Assembly (NCBI GenBank): GCA_027577415.1 | Contig: JANBQS010000487.1 | Span: 1 to 16,954 of the forward strand | DNA: 16,954 nt | Source: Coemansia sp. RSA 922 | Taxonomy: Eukaryota; Kickxellomycota; Kickxellomycetes; Kickxellales; Kickxellaceae | Reading direction: 5' to 3' | Shown: positions 8,917-16,954 of the stretch, piece by piece | Position numbering within the stretch: position 1 is the first letter of the stretch | Layout: each line of letters starts with the position of its first letter | The notes under the pieces: model-generated | Seen by the model: the letters and a program-made list of their open reading frames with translations, nothing else | Database searches by the model: none | Told to the model about the DNA's origin: nothing | Made by a program: the position numbers and the translations under genes

Positions 8917-11900
8917 CTACTTTTCATTAGCGCGTGCCCAAAGCCCCCTAAATAGACCGCCCTCCTTTGCCAAAAGAGCATTAGGCGTGTCAAACTCGGC
9001 TACTTGGCCCTGATCCAACACAAGAATCCTGTCGCTGTCGATGATAGTGTTTAAGCGATGCGCAATGGTCAATACTGTGCAGTCCTTGAACTCCTTGCGA
9101 ATCGAGTTCTGAATAATAGCATCGCTCTCTGGGTCAATTGCCGCTGTGGCCTCGTCCAAAACTAGAACCTTGGCACGCTTCAACAATGCACGAGCCAGGC
9201 ATATCAGCTGGCGCTGTCCCACGCTAAAGTTCTCTCCGCCTTGCGTTACGACAAACTCAAGGCGCTCGTCCTTTGTGCGAATAAAGTCCGCCAAACAAGC
9301 ATGCTCCAGTGCGCACCAAATATCCTGATCGCTGTAGGTGTTGAAAGGGTCCAAGTTCTCGCGCACTGTGCCGGCAAACAACACAGGATCTTGCGGGATA
9401 ATGGATAGCTTGCTACGGACGTCAAACAGTCCGTACTGCGCAATGTCCTCACCATCAAGCAAGATCTGACCCTCGGCAGCTTCGATAATCCGGAACAGAG
9501 CCAGAGTCAGCGATGACTTGCCTGCGCCAGTGCGACCAACAATGCCAACCTTCTCGTGTGGCCTGACAGAAAATGAAACGTCCTTGAGCACAAAATCCAA
9601 GCCCTCACGGTAACGCGTCGAGTAATTCTTGAACTCGACCATACCTTGTTCTGGCCACGACCTGGCTGGACGGTTGTCCTTGATGACATCAGGAGCCTCG
9701 GGAGTCAGCTTCGCATACTCTTGAACACGTACAAAGTCGCACATGCTGTTTTCGAGATCGCCCTCCATCCTAAGCATCCAACCAAGCTGGGTGGTGTTCT
9801 GTAGGGCGTAGGTAAGGGCCAGGCCGAAAATGCCGATATCTATCTTGCCATACATCAACGAAGTAACGCCCAGTATTGCCGTCGCAAAGACAATTATAGT
9901 GGACATAAACTCCAGGCGTACAGCCATCCAACGGCTCATAGCCGCTGACGTGTAGGCACAACGTTGATAGACTGTAAGCCTTTGTAAATGCTCAGCCGTA
10001 AAACTGTCTGACTTGCCATATGCGCGAATAGTAGATACGCCTACAAGCATCTCTTGGAAGCTGGCATAGATAGGCGACCTGGTAGTAGAGAGCAGACGCT
10101 TAAGTGTACGCGAGGGATCGAGGAAGTAGTTCTTCAAGTATACGAACACCATGGCCACAAACAGAATAACCAATGCAAATGCGGGTATGGAGTACAAAAT
10201 AACCGCAAGCGAGAATGAAATTATGACCAGATTTAGATACCACGCTCCAAATGCGAAAGGAACAACTTCATCGATGCTGGTTTGATCCTTTGAGAAGCGC
10301 TGTAGAATACGACCCTGTGGCGTGGTATCAAAGAAGCTCATTGGTGAACGGAATACACCAGTCAACATGTTGTGATGAGTTGTGCGACCACAGCGAACGG
10401 TGCACATACTCCACTGTGTCAGTTGATACAAGTAGGAAAACACCGACGACATCAATCCACACATACCATACACAGCGATATAGTACATCACGCTGTGTTT
10501 GTCAGGTACACCTTCACGTTCGCGAGTTTCGTTAGCGTTGGCCCAGATCTTTAGCCAGATGTTGCCGAGAACCAGAAAACCTTGGCACAGCGACAGGAAA
10601 AGAGCAAATAGAGCCCAACTGATCCATGTTGACGCGCGGAAGTAATCCATGTAGGTGGACACGGAGATCTTGCCAACAGCAGACACCTCCTTTGTGATCA
10701 GTTTTCCCGGTTCGCTGCTAGAAGTAACGCGCAACTGGCCAGGGCGCTGAACAGGCATGATGCTGACTGGTGGCAGTGAGCCAATCGTCAAGCGCCGGGT
10801 CTGAGTGGTATATTCATCGATATCACTCAAGGAATCGGGCAAGGTCGACTCAGATATTCCGTACTCCTGGATCAAGCTGTGGACTAGGCCGCCCTTTTCC
10901 ATGAGGTCGCCAACTGTGCCGCACTCAGCAACCAGACCGTCTTGTAGCATGAGCACGGAATCAAACTTGCCTATAAACTGGATGGCATTCGTGGCATGGA
11001 TTCGGCAGCGTGACTTGAGCAATCCCTCTGGACCAAGAACGTGGTCAAACAAATGGCGAGCAACATGCGCATCAACCGCCGACAGTGGGTCGTCCAAGAT
11101 GTAAATGTCAGCTCGCGCATAGACTGCCCGAGCCAGCGACACACGGGCCTTTTGGCCGCCCGAGAGGTTGATGCCCTTCTCGCCAATCTCAGTCAGGTCG
11201 CCAGCCGTGAGCATCTCCAAGTCTGGTCGCAGGGCGCAGGCATCAATGACACGGTTGTAGAATGACTCGTCGTATTTGAGCCCAAACAGAATATTGCTGC
11301 GTAGCGTGGCATTCATGATCCAAGGCTGCTGTGGTACATAAGCAACTTGGCCGCACAAAACAACGTTACCCTTCTCCTTTCGCATGTCGCCCAACAACGC
11401 GGAGAGAAGCGAGGACTTGCCCGAACCCACACGGCCCACGATGGCCAAGTGTTCGCTGCTAAGAGCACTGAAGTTGATGTTGTTGAGTATGGCCACTTCC
11501 TTGCTTGACCAGCTGAAAGACCCGTCTGTAATCTGCACCGCAAAACCGTCGTTATCGCTTCCAGAGCTGCCTTGCACAGGTGATCTGTGATTGGACTGGC
11601 GTACACTCTCTAGTCTGGTGACGCTCTCCAAGTCCAGCTCATCGCTTGTCAGTAGCTTGTGGATGCGACCCAAAGCAATGTTGGCGTTTACGATATTGGT
11701 GATAGTGTTAGGGAATGTCGTGAGCGGGAAGCGCAGCAAGCCGAAGAGCGCCAATGACACAAAAACGAGTCGAGCTGTCAGCGGACCATGTGACTCGTTA
11801 TCAAACAGCGAGTATATCAGGAATGTCGTGAATGAGACCAAGAACGGTACACTAACCATACTGACTGATGTCCATGCAACCGTGCGTCCGTATTTGCTTA

Positions 11901-13557
11901 AGCTGACCAGCTCAAGCGATTCGCGAACGTACTGAATCTTGCGGAGAATTGGGCGCTCCCAGGCATACAACTTGATGACTTTAACGCCAGAAAGGGCCTC
12001 GCTAATCATCGTAGTGCGCCTGTCCCTATTCTTCATCTGCTCGCTTTGCAACGCACGCATACGCGTGGTAATCCGACGATTTAATGGTATGGATAGTAGC
12101 ATAATGACGATTCCTGCAAATACAGACCATCCGAGTGTGTTGTAGAGAAGACCAGTAGCCAGCAAAATTTGCAGAGGTCCCGACCAAATAGCATGGGCAT
12201 AGTCGGTAACCCCGCCAATGCGTTCAACGTCCACCGAGAACAGTGTGGATATTTTGCCTGTTGTGTATTCTTGACGAGCCTCGTTGGAAAGGCGAATTAC
12301 CTTTTTGTAAATCGCCGTGGTCAGACTGGACTTGATTCCCGCCCCTGTATCCGTGCAAACCTGTAGGTATTGCTGGAAAACAAGAGATTGTAGTCCTTGT
12401 CCTACTAGCATACAGCACGCGTAAAAGTAGCCATACGACATGGGTTGTGGCGATTCCGTTGCAAGCGAGGCGGCAAAGCCTAGTAGCTGCGACAGTAGAA
12501 GAGGCTTCATGGTCACAAGCATATCAAATATTAACTTGAATACTCCTCCAAGGATATACCGCACCCCAATCGTCTTCCAAAGAGCCCGAATCAGCGAAGG
12601 AGCGCGCTTTTCGCATTTGTCAATTTCGCACTGCCAGTGTGCGTCAAAGATTTCGGCAATGTTGACTGGCGTTATGTCTGATGGAATCTCTGACAAGTCG
12701 TCCTCTGTAATTTGCTTGCTCTGGCTCAGCTTCAGCAGGGGCGACATCCAAGAGAATGCCAACCGCGAGAAGATATTAGCATCTTCAACCAGCGCTTGCA
12801 CACCAAAACGACTAGCTGATGTCATGTCGTCGTCATCGTCCTCAGCTAGCACATATTCAGACATCTTGCGCGGCACCAGCTCAACACTGAATAGCGCAAA
12901 CGTTAACGCTAACATAGTGTAGCGCACCATCAGTACTGTAGAGTAGGTCGCAGACAGAGTGTACCGAGTGGCGAGGTCTGTGCGCAGGGTCACCAGCGAA
13001 ACAACAATAGTGAACAGCCAGTACAGCAGTAGAATATCCGCTGACTTGCGCATCCTGGTGTGCTCGTAGTGATGCAGGCGGAGGGCGACCACATAGGCAA
13101 TCGATTGAAGAAGCAGGCCAACGGCAAACACGTTGAATATGCCCGACAGTGGCTGCGTGGACGCAGTAAACAAGAGCTCTAGGACGGGGGCAGCCGCAAC
13201 GGCACCTGCCAGTGTTAGCTTGACCCAGTACACCGCCGTCTTGGTGTAGAGGCTAGGCAGGGCGTACAGAGCTTGCAGTTTCTTGAGGCGATAGATCGCA
13301 AGACCAATAAATAGCCCGTTTAGCACGGGCATAATAATGCCGTTCTCAAAGCACGGCGTCAGGTCAAGCTCCCTGTTGGGGCTCCATGGTCCCTACATAT
13401 TATAGTGTGTCATAATAACGATGACAAGTTAAGCGGTGAAGTGATGTTAGTAATGGTGACGGTCTATTAAAAATCTGCGAGTGTAGTAGACTCTCTATCC
13501 GCTACATGCGCTACATACCCAGCCCTCGCCAGTGGGGCAGAATCGGTTCAAGCGCAT
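8917..13557 (-). CDS. ABCC-subfamily full ABC transporter (Ycf1/MRP-like), two exons
   Basis: ATP-driven exporter; fungal relatives Ycf1 and Bpt1 carry glutathione conjugates, metals or bile pigments into the vacuole. Join is 13557-13519 and 13392-8917, giving 1504 aa (Ycf1 is 1515). Exon 1 supplies MRLNRFCPTGEGW, joined in phase 0 to GPWSPNRELDLTPCFENG, a typical ABCC N-terminus. TMD0 spans about 34-186; the L0/elbow motif NIFSRLAFSWMSPLL is at 219-233. TMD1 is about 280-590, NBD1 about 630-860, TMD2 about 930-1230, NBD2 about 1265-1500. Walker A lysines are K672 and K1305. NBD1 has LSGGQ but Asp781 where the catalytic Glu normally sits; NBD2 has Glu1427 in LDEATAAID. This asymmetry is normal for ABCC. 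The linker after NBD1 contains RRLT (Thr882), a possible basophilic-kinase site as in the Ycf1 R region. Substrate cannot be read from sequence. Confidence 0.95.
13393..13518 (-). other. Intron near the 5' end of the ABC transporter gene, 126 nt
   Basis: The donor GTATGT follows TGG at 13519, and the acceptor ATGTAG precedes GGACCATGGAGC. A perfect TACTAAC branch sequence lies at 13446-13452 (minus strand), about 54 nt before the acceptor. The exon 2 frame is closed by a TAG formed by the acceptor itself, so the frame cannot extend upstream without splicing. Joining gives EGW-GPWSP, matching the N-terminal pattern of ABCC proteins. Confidence 0.93.
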
Positions 13558-14564
13558 TTACGACAAAAGGAGTTCTGCAGAAACAAAAGGTATTTGCGTA
13601 GAGCGCTTATAGGCTAGCGAATAGAAATGAGGATAGAATGGAATGAGTTGGAAGAAAATATAGAGAGAAGAAGAAAGCAATGACGCTTGTCCGAGGTGAA
13701 ATTTCTTTCTCAAATAAGCACATACGCAATTGCTCCAGTATTTCTGGCGTTTTCGCGCTACTAGTAAAGAGGACGGACTGCTTTTTAAAACACCGTCAAA
13801 AGAAAGGCTAGACTTTCTTTGAGGAGGGCAAAGACCTTCTTTGGAGGGAAACTGAAACTTTCTTTGAAGGAAAACTAGGACTTTCTTTGAAGGAAAACTA
13901 GGACTTTCTTTGAAGGAAAACTAGGACTTCCTTTGAAGGAATACCAACTTGCACTTTGTACTCCCTCAATTATGCTCGAGAGGTTCATAAATCTAATGCT
14001 TGGGTATATTTATTGCAACTGCACATAGTTATCGAGATGATTCTCTAGTATGAGTTACGCAGAGAGTAAAAAGCGATATCCGTGTCCAAGCAGCAAACCC
14101 ACCCAACCAACTTGAACATGTTAGGCTATGAAGCCATGTTGTCAGAATAGTGCTTACTAACGAGTAGTAGAATTGCTTAATAGTATATTCAACTTGTACC
14201 ATTTTGTGAGTATGCACAGAAAAACAATTGGATGGTATTAGAAAGGCAATCTAGAGAGGTGGATCAAGTGTAAACTATTCTGCAAACTTGGTGTTATTGA
14301 ATGAAGAGGTTTTGGAGAGGTTAGAGGTAAACATCTGCTGTTTGGTAAGTGCAGCGCTATATTGAAACGTGCGAAGCAAACCAAGTGAAGCATGTGCATC
14401 AAACCGAACCGAGACAAACTGCTAGAAAATAGTATCAAGATCCAAAGGGAATATTCAATAGTATTATTCTCTAATGATCTAGGAAGTGCTGTTGGTAGTG
14501 TCTAATGTCTACAACAGTCAGTCAAATGGCGATACAGACAATCGCTCTTTAATGAATAGCACAC
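13558..14564. promoter_or_regulatory. 1-kb intergenic region: ABC transporter upstream region and 3' flank of the secreted-protein gene
   Basis: No credible gene is seen. The part nearest the transporter (13558-13800) is its promoter/5' leader by position. It is followed by a repeat array (13812-13945, listed separately). Positions 13950-14564 are AT-rich with stops in all frames and would include the 3' untranslated region of the Gly/Tyr-rich gene. Short ORFs here have no coding character. Confidence 0.5.
13812..13945. repeat. Tandem array of six ~23-bp units
   Basis: Six head-to-tail copies start at 13812, 13834, 13857, 13880, 13903 and 13926. Copies 3, 4 and 5 are identical (ACTTTCTTTGAAGGAAAACT plus AGG). 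Copies 1 and 2 are diverged and the sixth is cut short after GGAATACC. Each unit has a small near-palindrome; in copy 6 it is TTCCTT-TG-AAGGAA. The first copy also pairs with AAAGAAAG at 13800-13806 region, giving an 8-bp inverted repeat across GCTAGA. The array begins 255 bp upstream of the transporter ATG. Confidence 0.93.
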
Positions 14565-14921
14565 TTAGGCAATGACATTGGCATTGGTGAACGCGTGAAC
14601 GTTGTTGCTGGCGGCGTTGGCGTTGACATTGTTGGCATAAAGCGTGTTCTCGTTAAAGTTGGCACGGTTCGAGTTGCGGTCAAAGTCGCTGGTGAATGAC
14701 GACACAAATGGGTAGCCATAGCTGCCGTAACCACCGTATCCGCCATAGCCACCATAGGTGCCGTAGCCTCCATATCCGCCATAGCCACCACACCCACCAC
14801 AGCGCTTGGCAAAGACGCCGCTAGCATGGGCTTGAGGTTGAGGCTGAGGGTGCGCATTGGCGGTGGAGGCCAGCAGAGCAAACGCCAGCAGAGGAACAGT
14901 GGAGATGGTGTTGGCAAACAT
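14565..14921 (-). CDS. Small secreted Gly/Tyr-rich protein with a Kex2-like processing site, 118 aa
   Basis: The protein starts MFANTISTVPLLAFALLAST, a clear signal peptide with a likely cut after ANA at residue 23. A short Pro/Gln/His stretch leads to a dibasic KR at 39-40, the usual Kex2 site. The mature part would start CGGCGGYGGYGG and carry about eight GGY-type repeats to residue 70, then an Asn-rich tail (FNENTLYANNVNANAASNN). Only two cysteines remain, both next to the KR. No catalytic domain is present. Gly/Tyr-rich repeat proteins of this sort are found in fungal walls, spore coats and some antimicrobial peptides; which applies here is unknown. The ATG is the first in frame after the leader, and a TATAAAA box lies about 105 bp upstream. 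The frame is uninterrupted; I found no intron. Confidence 0.8.
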   Translation of the reverse strand: MFANTISTVPLLAFALLASTANAHPQPQPQAHASGVFAKRCGGCGGYGGYGGYGTYGGYGGYGGYGSYGYPFVSSFTSDFDRNSNRANFNENTLYANNVNANAASNNVHAFTNANVIA

Positions 14922-15014
14922 TGCAGATTAAAATGTGGGTGTTGTTGTGTATGTGTAATGTGGAGTGGCGTTGTGCAGTATGTGTTGAGAGAAGAAGGAG
15001 AAATAACTGCTGGC

Positions 15015-15033
15015 AAGCACATGTGCTTTTATA
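15015..15033 (-). promoter_or_regulatory. TATA box beside a 14-bp palindrome, promoter of the secreted-protein gene
   Basis: TATAAAA on the minus strand occupies 15033-15027. It overlaps by two bases the perfect palindrome AAGCACATGTGCTT at 15015-15028, which contains a CANNTG-type core. The pair sits about 95-110 bp upstream of the start codon at 14921, a normal core-promoter distance. Confidence 0.6.
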
Positions 15034-15714
15034 CTCTGAACGTCGAACAAACATATGCCTTTTTGTATACTGTCTTTGCTGGTATGTTGAATCTTCAGCA
15101 GTGACAATAATGATAATATCGATTGATATGCATGATTCAAACATTAACTAGGTATGTCCCTCGTACTCTGGAGTTTTAATGTTTCTGCATCATTTAATTA
15201 CAATGGATTTCCCAACTCATGAAAGGGGAGGTTTAGCCTTGACGACGTGAAGAATCATGTTGTAGATTTGTTTCCGAGAATACAGAACGTATCTCAATCA
15301 TTCCATTGCAAGTATCAGTATTTGGTAGAGATGTAAATCCGTCCATGAGCTCTTCGGATTGACATGGAAACAATGCTGTCATTGCGAGGACTGCCACTGT
15401 TGCTATTGGTCTTAATGATGTGCTTGAGTACGTGGCGTTGTCTCAGGGCACTGATGCAGCTCGAACGTTGGGTGTTGTAATATAATACAGGTACAATAAA
15501 TGACTACTAAACATAAATAAAGTAGTTCCAGAACGACTGGCTAGTGTAAATGCATTGATTGTTTTGAAAGGCCTTGGAATTAACATTATAACTCGTAGCA
15601 ACCACTCTGACACCACGCCAGCAAAAAATAGAACCAGGTTTTAAGCCTAGAGCGTGCAAAGTAGTCTTGTTGCTCGACACATAAATACTAAACAAAGCAT
15701 CCTACTTTGGGTTT
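15034..15714. other. Intergenic stretch, no supported gene
   Basis: AT-rich DNA upstream of the secreted-protein gene. A 62-codon minus-strand frame at 15507-15695 reads protein-like in its middle (LKPGSIFCWRGVRVVA) but has no ATG start and is preceded by a stop; it may be a coding remnant. Nothing else is recognisable, and no tRNA B-box was seen. Confidence 0.4.
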
Positions 15715-15849
15715 AAATTCGCTATAGTGCCCGTCGGCCCCCACCAAGCTCTACCTACTTTCTTAAAATATTAAATTTTGGCCCAAAAAAGTCAGGTAGT
15801 TGGAGAGGGAAGCGAGAGAGAGGGAGCCGACGTGCACAAAAGCGAATTT
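15715..15849. repeat. Imperfect fold-back (inverted-repeat) element, 135 bp
   Basis: The left arm AAATTCGCT-ATA-GTGC-C-CGTCGGC (15715-15738) is complementary to the right arm GCCGACG-T-GCAC-AAA-AGCGAATTT (15826-15849): paired blocks of 9, 4 and 7 bp, with one further pair inside the 3-base internal mismatch. Inside it, C-rich faces GGG, then CTACCT (15751-15756) faces AGGTAG (15794-15799), and the AT-rich centre AAAATATTAAATTTT can pair again. It might be a small non-autonomous element or a structured transcript. No flanking target duplication is evident. Confidence 0.7.
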
Positions 15850-15973
15850 GATTCTTTGTATTCCGCGCAAAAGGGAAGGCTTAGTACGATAGTTGGTAAT
15901 GATCGGTGCGAATAAAACAAGTCAAAAGCGTTGATCTGATATCCCTTACTTTGTGGGCAAATAAAAAAGGAGC

Positions 15974-15978
15974 AAAAA
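15974..15978 (-). terminator. Pol III terminator of the 5S gene
   Basis: A run of five Ts on the minus strand directly follows CCCAGC at the end of helix I; its first T doubles as the last paired base. A second run of six Ts at 15963-15968 would act as a back-up. Confidence 0.8.
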
Positions 15979-16101
15979 GCTGGGACACTCGGTATTCCCA
16001 TATGGTCACCCACTATAGTACTAACCGAGCTGTAACCTACTTGTCTTCGGAGATCGGGACGGGATCCGGAACTTAAAATACAGGTTCATATGGCCCCAGC
16101 T
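15978..16101 (-). rRNA. 5S ribosomal RNA gene
   Basis: Minus-strand sequence starts AGCTGGGGCCATATG and ends GAATACCGAGTGTCCCAGCT. Ends pair perfectly over seven bases (AGCTGGG with CCCAGCT) as helix I, and AACCT pairs with AGGTT as helix II. Conserved 5S blocks are present: GATCTCCGAAG, CGGTTAGTAC, GGGTGACC and GGGAATACC, which also cover the internal Pol III control regions (A box, intermediate element, C box). Length is about 124 nt, a little longer than the usual 118-121, owing to a few extra bases between helices II and III (TATTTTAAG). A T5 terminator follows at 15978-15974, with T6 further on. A single dispersed copy among protein genes is usual in many fungi. Exact ends are inferred from helix I pairing. 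Confidence 0.93.
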
Positions 16102-16123
16102 GAATGTGGAGGTTGCGACAGTG

Positions 16124-16131
16124 TATATATA
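16124..16131 (-). promoter_or_regulatory. TATA box upstream of the 5S rRNA gene
   Basis: TATATATA lies 23-30 bp upstream of the inferred 5S start at 16101. An upstream TATA at about -30 is required for 5S transcription in fission yeast and is seen in other fungi, so this supports a working gene rather than a dead copy. Confidence 0.7.
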
Positions 16132-16908
16132 GAGATACTTTTCCCGGCGATTCGCTGATCCGATCACCAAAACAGCGCCTTTAAGGGTTGCACCAAAAAA
16201 ATGATCCCCAGAATAATGGATTTCATTCCTTGAGATTGCTTGGCTGGGGGTCTCTCTTGGTGTCATTTAGCAGTTCGTGCCCATACAGGGCTCCAATAAG
16301 ACGACTTCATCATCTCTTGGTGTCATTTAGCACGAGTGTTGCATAGGCAAAATGTGAGACTACAGACATGACACGTGACGCCAGGTAAATGTCCAACCAA
16401 CCAAGGCAGACCAAAATAAAATGCAGCTAGTTCTTGTAAGCATGGCAGATATACATGCAAAGCAACGAGAGTGGGATTTCCTATGCATGCTGTTGATCGT
16501 GTTTCCATTCTCAGATAATAGGAGGAAAAAGGGAAAACGTTTTATATAAGGCCATTGTGTCTGGTCCACATTTTTTCTTTGAAAACCCCCCAACCATCTA
16601 CTGTCATTCTTTGATGGGTCGCACACTCACTACACTTTTGTTTGGAGAGGAAGCAGGAGTGGCTTTCCCATGGAAAGTGGCGACTTTCTCATTACCTGTG
16701 GCCTCAGCTACAGAACAGGCCGCAGTCTTGCTCAAGGATAGTATTGACATATGGTCTGAGCGCTGCAGTTTTGGCACTGCCGCAAGAGCGCAGTCTGTGC
16801 ACCTTTCAGAAGAAAAGGTAACAGGGGGTAGCCTGGTTTAGCCCAAGCCACATTCCTCATAGCCACCTTATTAGACGCTGATTAACTGTTGATATCCGGA
16901 GGATATTC
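16132..16908. other. Intergenic stretch right of the 5S gene, with a possible coding remnant
   Basis: No supported gene. A plus-strand frame from an ATG at 16614 to a stop near 16841 gives 75 aa including KDSIDIWSERCSFGTAARAQ and VHLSEEK; this faintly recalls the segment after the catalytic motif in non-LTR retrotransposon reverse transcriptases, but no catalytic motif is present. A CACGTG palindrome is at 16372-16377. A 20-bp direct repeat is listed separately. The remainder is featureless AT-rich DNA. Confidence 0.3.
16253..16332. repeat. Two exact 20-bp direct repeats 60 bp apart
   Basis: TCTCTTGGTGTCATTTAGCA occurs at 16253-16272 and again at 16313-16332, start to start exactly 60 bp. 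The 40 bp between are unrelated to the repeat. This could be the relic of a 60-bp tandem duplication whose middle has diverged, or a duplication flanking a small insertion. Confidence 0.9.
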
Positions 16909-16954
16909 ATGAAAAGGAAGCAGAACACAAACGCAGACAACAGTGCGGCAGGCA
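16909..16954 (+). CDS. Possible start of a gene running off the right edge
   Basis: An ATG at 16909 opens a frame of 15 codons to the window end (MKRKQNTNADNSAAG). It is polar and basic like many fungal N-termini, but it is too short to judge and the start context is not strong (T at -3). It could be chance. Confidence 0.2.
   Translation, partial: MKRKQNTNADNSAAG

Noticed and set aside
11089..11091. Catalytic defect in the ABC transporter (Asp781 in place of Glu in NBD1)
   Set aside because: This substitution is normal for NBD1 of ABCC transporters; NBD2 keeps its Glu.
13812..13945. Heat-shock elements in the repeat array
   Set aside because: TTC and GAA are separated by three bases (TTC-TTT-GAA) instead of the two required, and the third pentamer is absent.
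13812..13945. CRISPR array
   Set aside because: Units are directly adjacent without unique spacers, and the genome is eukaryotic.
14549..15022. 157-codon minus-strand ORF overlapping the secreted-protein gene
   Set aside because: It is a frame shadow: its repetitive Met/Ala/Thr stretch is the GGY-repeat DNA read in the wrong frame, while the 118-aa frame has a signal peptide and its own ATG.
15507..15695. 62-codon minus-strand ORF
   Set aside because: No ATG start, preceded by a stop, not recognised; kept only as a possible remnant in the intergenic note.
16360..16626. 88-codon minus-strand ORF
   Set aside because: Starts at GTG, composition is not protein-like, and it overlaps the more plausible plus-strand frame.

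Overview
The window looks like nuclear DNA from a fungus, probably an early-diverging, intron-poor lineage. A Coemansia/Kickxellales-type zygomycete is my guess from gene style, not something the sequence proves. The fungal evidence is a yeast-type NTE1 phospholipase, a Ycf1-like ABCC transporter, an Rfc4-type clamp-loader subunit, short GT-AG introns (one with a perfect TACTAAC branch site), a dispersed single 5S rRNA gene with an upstream TATA box, and a secreted Gly/Tyr-rich peptide with a Kex2-like site.

Layout, left to right. 1-170 (-): the 5' end of a truncated gene with an F-box-like look. 459-5759 (-): NTE1, a three-cNMP-domain patatin phospholipase; the correct ATG is at 5759. 6042-7172 (-): RFC4 (human RFC2 orthologue) with one 120-nt intron; the first 16 residues lie in a separate exon, and an ACGCGT box sits in the promoter. 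About 7327-8060 (+): a frameshifted, stop-containing pseudogene, probably from a fungal-type protein kinase (FunK1-like) family. 8089-8370 (-): a small unrecognised ORF. 8476-8823 (-): a doubtful ORF containing a poly-A run. 8917-13557 (-): an ABCC full transporter whose first 13 codons lie in a separate exon. 13812-13945: six copies of a roughly 23-bp repeat in the transporter's upstream region. 14565-14921 (-): a small secreted Gly/Tyr-rich protein. 15715-15849: an imperfect fold-back element. 15978-16101 (-): a 5S rRNA gene. 16132-16954: mostly non-coding, with a 20-bp direct repeat and a possible coding remnant.

The genes do not form a pathway. They are independent housekeeping or transport genes (ER phospholipid turnover, PCNA loading, vacuolar-type export) with accessory material between them. 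I see no CRISPR array, operon, intact mobile element or tRNA. The least ordinary parts are the repeat array upstream of the transporter, the fold-back next to the 5S gene, and the decayed kinase-like gene. No strong case for a wholly new system is visible.
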